Shown: piece by piece, positions 9,431-16,071 of the stretch
How the letters are laid out: each line of letters begins with the position of its first letter
Position numbering within the stretch: position 1 is the first letter of the stretch
Virus record (IMG/VR): IMGVR_UViG_3300031269_000018
Location: 1-54,952 of that record
DNA from: a virus
Reading direction: 5' to 3' (one strand)
Length of the DNA: 54,952 bases
Notes under the pieces: generated by a model
Databases searched by the model: none
What the model saw: only the letters and a program-made list of their open reading frames with translations
Told to the model about the DNA's origin: nothing
Translations under genes and position numbers: made by a program

Positions 9431-10372
9431 TTAGTTACCCCACTGCTTTACTAAATTAGCCAGTTCGGTGTCAAGATCTTCGTCTGAATTGGCATCGTTG
9501 CTACCATCGTCAGCCGGTGGTGGCGGTGCTGTGTCATCGTCAGCCGGTGGTGGTGGCGCAGCAGCAGTGTCATTTGCTTTTATCGTCTGAGTAACTACTT
9601 CTTTTGGCGCTGCAGGGACACTTTCACTCTTCTTGTTTACGTTTCTGCGTGCCTTGAATGCACCGTCATTTTTAATTGAAGGTGTTTTTGTATCTTTCGA
9701 CATGCCATGTACGTCACTGTCAAAAATATCACCGTTAATGTCTTCCCAGTCTCCCTCATCATTAAGGAAAGGGTATGCACCTGGATCCATCTTTTCTTTT
9801 GAAGGCTGCGTTCTTGGCGCTTCTGGTACAGCTTCAACCTTCGGCGCTTCTGGTACAGCTTCAACCTTCGGCGCTGAGATCAACTTGCAGAACTTATGTT
9901 TAATTAGAAGAGCAAGTGTCCAGCCTGACGTCTCCATGAATTTTTCATAGGTAACGCCTTTAGCTACTGCCTGCATTTCATAAATACTTCCGTCCAATTC
10001 AAATTGATTAGGGCCAAGTACTACTTCAGGCGCTGCGGGTACTACTTCAGGCGCTGCGGGTATTTCGTTGGCTTCAACTTCAACTTCAACTTCAACTTCG
10101 ATTACATAACCGGCATCAATCATTGCAGATAACGTCCAACCCGCTGTTTCTAACTTCTCCATTGAGAATTTACAGCCTGGCGCTGATTCATACGTCACTT
10201 CAACTTTTGCTTTTACTTCTGGAGGAGACGGTGGTGTTGGCGCTTCTTCTTCTTGTTGTAAATCATCTACGAATAAGAACAGCTCAGATGATGACATCTT
10301 TACGGATGCATCATTAAACGTCACGTCACCGTCTATCTCAAATGTACCTAGTTTTTCTATAATCAATTTCAT
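9431..10372 (-). CDS. Acidic replication-module protein with two GWT motifs, 313 aa
   Basis: A low-complexity acidic and Pro/Ala-rich protein. It has two copies of a short motif, FSMEKLETAGWTLSAMIDAGY (written here in two parts: FSMEKLETAGWT, LSAMIDAGY) and YEKFMETSGWTLALLIKHKF, that match the C-terminus of the gene just upstream (YDAFIAQKWTDKQLIENGY). A further segment, DINGDIFDSDVHG followed by DGAFKARR, resembles the degenerate WDxxIH...GxWRxRR motif seen in many phage replication-region proteins. Repeats of PPPADD and VEAVPEAP lie between. I chose the ATG at 10372, two bases after the upstream stop and behind GGAG, not the longer frame from 10423. Function unknown. Confidence 0.7.
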   Translation of the reverse strand: MKLIIEKLGTFEIDGDVTFNDASVKMSSSELFLFVDDLQQEEEAPTPPSPPEVKAKVEVTYESAPGCKFSMEKLETAGWTLSAMIDAGYVIEVEVEVEVEANEIPAAPEVVPAAPEVVLGPNQFELDGSIYEMQAVAKGVTYEKFMETSGWTLALLIKHKFCKLISAPKVEAVPEAPKVEAVPEAPRTQPSKEKMDPGAYPFLNDEGDWEDINGDIFDSDVHGMSKDTKTPSIKNDGAFKARRNVNKKSESVPAAPKEVVTQTIKANDTAAAPPPPADDDTAPPPPADDGSNDANSDEDLDTELANLVKQWGN

Positions 10373-10374
10373 CT

Positions 10375-11316
10375 TTATACGATCTCCATGTAACCATTTT
10401 CTATAAGTTGTTTGTCCGTCCACTTTTGCGCTATAAACGCATCGTAGCCAAGACCATTTGCTTTTTGTGTCATTACTTTTTTAGGTTGAGGAACTGGTGG
10501 TGCTTCCTCTTCTGGAACTGGTGGTGCTTCTTGCTCGTGCAGTGGAAGTTGGCGCACATCAATCTCTTGCTCTGCGGGTGCAAGTTCCATAATATTACGA
10601 CTAGGCAGTGCCAGTTGCACATCATCGCTTTCGCTTTTAGCAATCATGTTGTCAGCGTCAGCTTCTGATAAGAAACTCACAGGAGCAAATTCAAGCTGAG
10701 GATGTGTCGCGTCAGTAAATGTCACTTTCGTAACCACAATCTGCGGAGGGCATTTTTGCTTTGCAAGTAAACGCCCGTAGCCTGAAAGTGCTTTTAAACT
10801 GGTAGCAGGTACTCTAAGGACCATCGGAGACTCATCCATCTGGTGAGCTTCAACGATAAATAGGTTTTTAACGTCAGCACAGGCTTTTCCTTTTGTTGGA
10901 GTGCCTGATGCATCTGTACCCGATCCAAATGCGTTCTTAGGGCATTCTGCACAGCTTCTGACGCCTTTGGGGATCATAGTTGACTGAGCATCTGGTTTGA
11001 TACCATTTGAACTAAAGCAATCTGGCAACGTAAACTCTGCGTTCTCACTGTAGTTTGAGTTATACCATGCTTTTGAAACGCCTTGTTGTGGGTCCGTAGC
11101 AAGTATGATGCATTTCAATGCAGTTCCCATTGGATAGACGTACTCTTTGTCTTCCTTCATGTATCTAAATTGCTTGCCTTTAATCGACATCTTAGGTAGC
11201 GATGCAAATCCTGTAACCATGCCTGCCGCATCGTTGGATTTATCAACGTACTTTGCTATATGAGCAGGTTTATCCGAACCGCCACCTGTATCAAAAATTG
11301 ATATCTCATTTGACAT
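10375..11316 (-). CDS. Possible ssDNA-binding / replication accessory protein, 313 aa
   Basis: The central part has a cysteine cluster, SCAECPKNAFGSG then KGKACADVKNLF, followed by LRVPATSLKALSGYGRLL and VTKVTF. This order (CxxCPxxxFG, small-ligand-like beta region, LRVP) is seen in widespread phage proteins sited next to replication genes and sometimes labelled single-stranded DNA-binding; I recall the pattern, not a proven function. The C-terminus is acidic and proline-rich and ends in a GWT-like motif (YDAFIAQKWTDKQLIENGY). The start overlaps the upstream stop (TAATG). Confidence 0.6.
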   Translation of the reverse strand: MSNEISIFDTGGGSDKPAHIAKYVDKSNDAAGMVTGFASLPKMSIKGKQFRYMKEDKEYVYPMGTALKCIILATDPQQGVSKAWYNSNYSENAEFTLPDCFSSNGIKPDAQSTMIPKGVRSCAECPKNAFGSGTDASGTPTKGKACADVKNLFIVEAHQMDESPMVLRVPATSLKALSGYGRLLAKQKCPPQIVVTKVTFTDATHPQLEFAPVSFLSEADADNMIAKSESDDVQLALPSRNIMELAPAEQEIDVRQLPLHEQEAPPVPEEEAPPVPQPKKVMTQKANGLGYDAFIAQKWTDKQLIENGYMEIV

Positions 11317-11615
11317 TATAATCTAACTCCAAAAAAGTGATATTGTGCATCTACTGAGAGTCGTGACTTCTTAGAAATGCCTCTTACTTGACGCTTGCCT
11401 GTGCGTTTATTTTCAAATACACCGTAGCCCAGTTCATCACGTTCGACAAACGACCACTTATCCTTATCGCGTTGTACGTATTTACTGGGCGCTCGACGGG
11501 TACGTATTCTATTCATCGTATCGGTTAAGAATCTAGGCTGCGTTCCATCTAGGCTTAAGTCATTATGCCCCAGTCCATCTGCCATCGACATTGCTAAATC
11601 TGATTTATTCATCAT
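11316..11615 (-). CDS. Hypothetical basic protein, 99 aa
   Basis: Arg/Lys-rich (MNRIRTRRAPSKYVQRDKDKW) with a C-terminal basic beta-like segment (GKRQVRGISKKSRLS). Two adjacent ATGs at 11615 and 11612 are possible; GAGG lies five or eight bases upstream respectively. Function unknown; nucleic-acid contact is plausible from charge only. Confidence 0.65.
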   Translation of the reverse strand: MMNKSDLAMSMADGLGHNDLSLDGTQPRFLTDTMNRIRTRRAPSKYVQRDKDKWSFVERDELGYGVFENKRTGKRQVRGISKKSRLSVDAQYHFFGVRL

Positions 11616-11626
11616 GATAACCTCTA

Positions 11627-12130
11627 TTATTTCTTAGCGGTGGATTTGCGGATTTGCACTGCCTGTTCGGTAGTGTATACAATTCCAGGTGGCATGATCC
11701 CCTCGTTGGAGTTCATGAAGTCTTTACAGTTTGTTTTACTTGCAGATAACGTAATCAAATCAAAAGCACCTGATCCTGCCAGTTTATCTACATGTTCTTT
11801 TAAATCGCTTTCTCCGTCTGGCTGCCATTGTCCTTTTTCCGTTTTGTATATGTAGCCTTGTAGATTAAGAAGCATTGTTTCTGCAAGGAAGAACTTAAAC
11901 TCTTCTTTTTCCTTGATAGATACAAAATCTTTAGTCGTAATGAAAGCAGTTCCAAACTCTCCTTTAAGACTGTCCATTCCAGTTCGATCAATTTCTTTCT
12001 TTAAAAATGATTCAATTAAGTCCAGCTGCTTGGTAAGCGGAGCTATTTTTTCTTTCGCATCTCTGTTTACTTTCTCAATGGTAGACCGTATTTTTAAGTA
12101 CACTTCAATTGCTTGGTTAGCGGTGGTCAC
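11627..12130 (-). CDS. Conserved phage replication-region protein, 167 aa
   Basis: An N-terminal coiled coil (YLKIRSTIEKVNRDAKEKIA) leads into DRTGMDSLKGEFGTAFITTK and ends near MPPGIVYTTEQAVQIRKS. The order coiled coil / G..S..t..GTA / PPG(V/I)...vRks matches a common family of phage proteins of unknown function found beside helicases and ssDNA-binding proteins. I recognise the pattern, not a role. Confidence 0.65.
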   Translation of the reverse strand: MTTANQAIEVYLKIRSTIEKVNRDAKEKIAPLTKQLDLIESFLKKEIDRTGMDSLKGEFGTAFITTKDFVSIKEKEEFKFFLAETMLLNLQGYIYKTEKGQWQPDGESDLKEHVDKLAGSGAFDLITLSASKTNCKDFMNSNEGIMPPGIVYTTEQAVQIRKSTAKK

Positions 12131-12167
12131 TTTTCATCTCCTTTGTTGTCTTGCCAGTAATGATAAC

Positions 12168-13748
12168 TTACTTCTTAATCATGTCAAGTAGTAATCCTTG
12201 CATTTTTTCTTTTTTATCGAGCCTGTTATACACCGCTCGCTCAATATCAGAGCAGTATAGATGTTTAATATACTGTTTGCGTTCTTGACCTGGGCGAGAA
12301 ATACGTCCGTTGGCTTGCTCATATATCTCAAAATCATCTACCGGACCCCACCAAGTAATAACGTTAGTCGCAGTCAATGTTAGTCCATGCGCCATCGCTG
12401 CCGGGTGAGCTACAATAATATTTAAATCACCGTCTTGAAAATCACCAAATATTACATCGCGCTGCGCTTTTGGAACGTCTCCATTTATAACGCCATACGT
12501 AATATCACTGTGATTTTTTTGAATATGTTCTGTAATGACTGGGATAGTATTTTTAAAAGGTGCAAATATAATTAACTTGTTGCCTGACTCTTCGATAATA
12601 ATCGATAGCTCATCTGTCTTAGGCTTACAGTTTAATTTTGATATTGTTCCGTTATCGTGATAGATCGCTCCACAGGCCAGTTGCAGTAATTTTATTAACT
12701 TGGCTCCTTCGTTGACTGCGGTGATGATGCCTTGCTGCAGCTCTGCTATGAAGTTTTTCTTAAGCCCTTCATAAGCCGTTATCTGTTCTTTGGACATCTC
12801 AACACAATGATCCACTGTCATTGCTGGTGGCAAGTCAACACACTCGTCACGCTGGAACCGGATGCTGGGTTTTAAGCTTGAGTAAACAATGTCTTCCCAT
12901 CCTTTCATCGGCACGTACTTAAACATATTTATCTTGTACATGGTCTGATCTCGGAACCGACTAAAATACTTTGGAACCGTTTCAGGATTGACGATTTTTG
13001 CTTGTGCCCAGGCGTCAGTAGGTGCTTTGGGCATCGGTGATCCTGTCATCCATACCAATCTTTTCATAACATCTTTATTTGCAATAGCGTTTAATGCCTG
13101 CCACAGGCCTGTTTTATGGTTCCTGAATCTGGCTCCTTCATCCACAATAACCATGTCAAATGACATTTCGATAAGTCGTTCACTCTCAGTTTTCAGGCCT
13201 TCATGGTTGATGATGTAGAACTCTTTTGATAGATCGGAAAGCAGTTTCTTACGCCTAGACGCAGCACCGTGAATAACACTCGCTGTTCGATAAGGCATGT
13301 TGCTGAATATCTCTTCAAACCATACCCGATCAAGTGTTGATAATGTGGATGTGATCAGAACTCGCTTTATGAGCCCTTTTGACATTAGATAGTCAGCAGC
13401 CCAAAGAGCTGTCAGTGTCTTGGCGGTTCCAATACCGTTAAATACAAAATTACGTTTGTTTAAAACGATGAAATTAAATGTATGAGGCTGGTGGTCAAAT
13501 GGTTTGGGATATTTACTTGGCCAATGGTATTCAAAGTAAGCCGGGCATTTAACTTGGATCCCTGCATTAGCTAATCTTTCACACATATCCATGTCCCAGT
13601 TACAGATCATGTAGTCTCTCATTTTATACTGAACTGGCTTTCTCTTGCGATCATCAAAACTAATCGCCATGCATTTATTAAGTGGTACTAACATGCATTT
13701 GCGATGACGGATCACAATCACGCTGTTGTCGTACAGTTTATCTGTCAC
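12168..13748 (-). CDS. SNF2/SF2-type DNA helicase, 526 aa
   Basis: Motif I is GIGTAKT near residue 106, motif II is VDEGARFRN near 198 (DEGA in place of DEAH), motif III is WMTGSPMPK, and motif VI is ANGRISRPGQ near 474. These are ordered as in SNF2-family superfamily 2 translocases, and the length suits the compact phage versions that often sit beside a VRR-NUC nuclease, as here. It would remodel or unwind DNA during replication or recombination. The first ~90 residues hold no recognised domain. Confidence 0.85.
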   Translation of the reverse strand: MTDKLYDNSVIVIRHRKCMLVPLNKCMAISFDDRKRKPVQYKMRDYMICNWDMDMCERLANAGIQVKCPAYFEYHWPSKYPKPFDHQPHTFNFIVLNKRNFVFNGIGTAKTLTALWAADYLMSKGLIKRVLITSTLSTLDRVWFEEIFSNMPYRTASVIHGAASRRKKLLSDLSKEFYIINHEGLKTESERLIEMSFDMVIVDEGARFRNHKTGLWQALNAIANKDVMKRLVWMTGSPMPKAPTDAWAQAKIVNPETVPKYFSRFRDQTMYKINMFKYVPMKGWEDIVYSSLKPSIRFQRDECVDLPPAMTVDHCVEMSKEQITAYEGLKKNFIAELQQGIITAVNEGAKLIKLLQLACGAIYHDNGTISKLNCKPKTDELSIIIEESGNKLIIFAPFKNTIPVITEHIQKNHSDITYGVINGDVPKAQRDVIFGDFQDGDLNIIVAHPAAMAHGLTLTATNVITWWGPVDDFEIYEQANGRISRPGQERKQYIKHLYCSDIERAVYNRLDKKEKMQGLLLDMIKK

Positions 13749-13763
13749 AATTTAAACCTCTTT

Positions 13764-14039
13764 TTAACCAGCTATAAATGAAGCAACAACAACACCGCGT
13801 TCTTTACTTATTGCCTTTCCGAGCAGAGTCACTTTTAAAGTACCTACCTGAGTTAGTGATATCCAAGATTCAAGGATATAATACGTATCTGTAGTGATAG
13901 AATCCGTATCTTCAGGGACTATGCTTTTGGTGGAAGGGTGTATGTTTCTTGCGTCATCCTCACTTGTTGCAGCTACAACTGCCGATTTATACTGGTCATA
14001 ATCAATCGTATCGGTACGTTCTATTAAATATAAATTCAA
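13764..14039 (-). CDS. Hypothetical protein, 91 aa
   Basis: Unrecognised soluble protein (MNLYLIERTDTIDYDQYKSA...). Residues SAVVAATSEDDARNIHPS resemble the short segment seen in many small phage proteins in which a beta strand is followed by an Asp/Glu-Ala-Arg helix. It overlaps the VRR-NUC gene by four bases (ATGA) and precedes the SNF2 helicase by 15 bases. Confidence 0.65.
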   Translation of the reverse strand: MNLYLIERTDTIDYDQYKSAVVAATSEDDARNIHPSTKSIVPEDTDSITTDTYYILESWISLTQVGTLKVTLLGKAISKERGVVVASFIAG

Positions 14040-14383
14040 AATCTAAACCTCTTCTTTATAATGTGTTCGACTCGTGCGACATCCTCTTTTGAATTTGCTA
14101 CCTGGCCTATCGCACCTGAAGCAACTATGGACGCTATATTAAGTGTTTGAAGTCCATGAAGCTCGCCATGTGGTTTCTTTGACTCAATGCCGACAAACAT
14201 GCCAAAAGTCTCCCCAACCATATCTTGAGTGATTGTCACCGGGACGCTCGCAATATGATCAGGAATTCCTTTCGTGCCATAACCTGCAAACGGCATTATC
14301 TGGTATACATCGTCAGATAAGCCGCCTAGCATTTTCTTGACTGCTTTTTTGGTTTCGCCTTCAAGTGGTTCTTTAACTCCCAT
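14036..14383 (-). CDS. VRR-NUC domain nuclease, 115 aa
   Basis: A stand-alone VRR-NUC module of the PD-(D/E)XK superfamily: E at residue 8 (LEGETKKAVKKML), GTKGIPDHIASVP supplies the catalytic Asp, MFVGIESKK supplies the E-x-K pair, and GLQTLNIASIVASGAIGQVA is the closing Q-helix. Phage versions are small and often encoded beside an SNF2 helicase, as here; the pair may process branched DNA. It overlaps the upstream gene by 11 bases. Confidence 0.85.
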   Translation of the reverse strand: MGVKEPLEGETKKAVKKMLGGLSDDVYQIMPFAGYGTKGIPDHIASVPVTITQDMVGETFGMFVGIESKKPHGELHGLQTLNIASIVASGAIGQVANSKEDVARVEHIIKKRFRF

Positions 14384-14558
14384 GTAGCGATTGGTTCCAG
14401 TAGCCTACAACTAAATGAGCGTTTCCAAACATAGGCAAGACCTCAGATCGGTTTTTTACTGGTAACGATGATACACGCCACCAGTTATTTATAAGTACGA
14501 TGTGAGGCTTTCCAGTGACTTTAGGAGTAATCGTTATGTTGCTTGTATATCTACGCAT
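14373..14558 (-). CDS. Hypothetical protein, 61 aa
   Basis: Unrecognised small protein, beta-rich with paired tryptophans (NNWWRVSSLPV). It overlaps the exonuclease gene upstream by eight bases and the VRR-NUC gene downstream by 11, which supports it being translated within the operon. Confidence 0.55.
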   Translation of the reverse strand: MRRYTSNITITPKVTGKPHIVLINNWWRVSSLPVKNRSEVLPMFGNAHLVVGYWNQSLHGS

Positions 14559-15105
14559 GGATCCGCTTCCTGCATTCTGCTAACTGCGCTATCTGAGCGT
14601 GACAGTCAGCCAAGGCATTGTGAACAACAGTGCCTTTTGGAACACCGCACTCTTTCATTAGCGTTCTAAGCTCACGTTTGTTCCGAAATGACCAAGGTAG
14701 TTGCATTGGGTGTTTACTAGATGCAATTAAATTTTCGAGTAGTTTAAAATCAAAGTCACCTTTTGACCACCAGGCTTCGATGTTGTACTTCTGTGTGAAA
14801 AAAGTACTGGCAAGAAATGAGTGAAAATAATCGAGATCCATCACACTCGGATCGTTTAACGATCGTTGCAAATTATCTGGTATGTTTAAATGGAATGTCA
14901 ATGTGCTTTCAGAGATCGTTCGACCTGCATTTATCTGCTCTTGGATCTCTAGGTTTATCTGCCGCGAAAAAATAGGTGTGTGGTCTGCATCAAACAGCAC
15001 AACAGCTACTTGAAATATAACTGCGGTTTCGGTTGTATCAAGTGTTTCGATATCAACCATTGCTTCACAGGCCATAATGTCTTTACTTAATTCAGTCATA
15101 TCCAT
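14551..15105 (-). CDS. DEDD 3'-5' exonuclease, RNase T / Rv2179c-like, 184 aa
   Basis: Residues AMVDIETLDTTETAVIFQVA give the first DxE of the DEDD exonucleases; WSKGDFDFKLLENL gives the second Asp region, and HNALADCHAQIAQL gives H-x4-D of the third. The arrangement matches the Rv2179c-like exoribonuclease family found in many phages. Role: trimming single-stranded RNA or DNA ends. It has its own promoter, with an operator-like palindrome, at 15132-15164, and the start context CTGGAGAATAAA-ATG. Confidence 0.8.
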   Translation of the reverse strand: MDMTELSKDIMACEAMVDIETLDTTETAVIFQVAVVLFDADHTPIFSRQINLEIQEQINAGRTISESTLTFHLNIPDNLQRSLNDPSVMDLDYFHSFLASTFFTQKYNIEAWWSKGDFDFKLLENLIASSKHPMQLPWSFRNKRELRTLMKECGVPKGTVVHNALADCHAQIAQLAECRKRIHA

Positions 15106-15131
15106 TTTATTCTCCAGTTAGTTGAACGTAA

Positions 15132-15164
15132 ACAATAGTCGTACTTAACAAAGATGTCAAGTAC
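15132..15164 (-). promoter_or_regulatory. Sigma70-like promoter with a 24-bp palindrome over the -35
   Basis: On the minus strand TTGACA (15160-15155) is followed by 17 bases and TATTGT (15137-15132), then 15105 is the start of the exonuclease gene. The -35 lies in an almost perfect inverted repeat, GTACTTAACA - AAGA - TGTCAAGTAC (plus strand, 15141-15164, one mismatch). The right arm overlaps the stop codon of the upstream nuclease gene. A near-identical core occurs at 29711-29728, so a shared DNA-binding protein is likely. Confidence 0.6.
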
Positions 15165-15867
15165 TTTTATGCTCGCATTGATCTTCTCTTGCTTCGCACC
15201 ATCCGCAAAGATGATTCGGTTTTGCAGGCCAGTTCCCCGACTCATTGCACATTTGAATTAACTCTTGGCGATCACCAAAGTCTTGCCATATTGCCTCCAT
15301 GTCTTTACGAGAATATTCAGCGTAAGTAGGTGATGTGTTTTCGTGCTCGCACCATACATAAGCAGTCAGAACTCGATTGACTTTTTTATATTTTGAAAGA
15401 ACCGCACCTGCAAACAATTTAAGCTGGTCGCTATGCTGTTTTACTTTTCCAGTCTTCCAGTCAATGACCAATGCAAAGTCACCGACTATAATAAGCGCAT
15501 CAAGTACGACTCTACACCACGCTTTTTTATCGAACCAACTGACCTCATGCATGCGGATATCAAATGTCACCTGGAGTTCAGGTAGCACTGTATTTGCTTT
15601 GCGCATCTTATCGAGCAGCGGCATCAAGAAGTCCAGTTTTACAGAGAACGTTTCAGGTCCGTTTATTTCAGGCACTGGGAATGGGATCTTTGTACCATCG
15701 CGCAAGTAGTCCTCTAATACTTTATGCACCGCCTTACCTTTTTTAAAGTGAGCAGCTTCAAAGTTAGGTTTTGGAAATACTTTGCCAACGTTATTTCCCC
15801 AAAAACGCTTAGGGCATTGCTCAAACATACTCAGTCGGCTCCAACTCCATGCTATCGGTTTACTCAT
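15157..15867 (-). CDS. RecB-like PD-(D/E)XK nuclease with Cys cluster, 236 aa
   Basis: WSWSRLSMFEQCPKRFW opens the protein as in RecB/Cas4-type nucleases; FALVIDWKTGKVKQHSDQLK gives the D...D-x-K core and Q helix. Three Cys in the tail (CGWCEAREDQC) plus Cys18 could bind an iron-sulphur cluster or zinc as in Cas4/AddB, though spacing is only consistent, not proof. Likely a DNA end-processing exonuclease of the replication-recombination module. Start context CTGGAGAGTAAAA-ATG. Confidence 0.8.
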   Translation of the reverse strand: MSKPIAWSWSRLSMFEQCPKRFWGNNVGKVFPKPNFEAAHFKKGKAVHKVLEDYLRDGTKIPFPVPEINGPETFSVKLDFLMPLLDKMRKANTVLPELQVTFDIRMHEVSWFDKKAWCRVVLDALIIVGDFALVIDWKTGKVKQHSDQLKLFAGAVLSKYKKVNRVLTAYVWCEHENTSPTYAEYSRKDMEAIWQDFGDRQELIQMCNESGNWPAKPNHLCGWCEAREDQCEHKST

Positions 15868-15897
15868 TTTTACTCTCCAGGGTTATTTTCATAAATG

Positions 15898-16071
15898 TTA
15901 ATCCTTAATTTTCAGGCCCATGCGTACCATTTTTTGTATTACATGTAACTTTTTACGCTTTGGAAATTCAAGTGCAATTAGATCCGTTTTCATTCCTGAT
16001 TGACGAAGTTTAAATAGTTTTTTGGTGTCTTCGTCTGACCAGTTTGTTTGTCCTCTTCTACTTCTCAGCAT
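15898..16071 (-). CDS. Small SANT/GcrA-like DNA-binding protein, 57 aa
   Basis: Too short for common cut-offs. The sequence reads MLRSRRGQTNWSDEDTKKL..., with W-S-x-E/D-x3-K-x-L near residues 11-19, then IALEFPKRKKLHVIQKMVRMGL. This W-[ST]-x-E...L-x4-G...IA..FP-R....V..K..R.GL pattern is that of SANT/Myb or GcrA-like helix-turn-helix segments. The ATG at 16071 shares a base with the methyltransferase stop (TAATG), supporting coupled translation. A DNA-binding regulator next to a methyltransferase is inferred. Confidence 0.65.
   Translation of the reverse strand: MLRSRRGQTNWSDEDTKKLFKLRQSGMKTDLIALEFPKRKKLHVIQKMVRMGLKIKD

Noticed and set aside
15377-15709. 110-aa plus-strand frame
   Set aside because: Complement of the RecB-like nuclease, whose motifs are clear.
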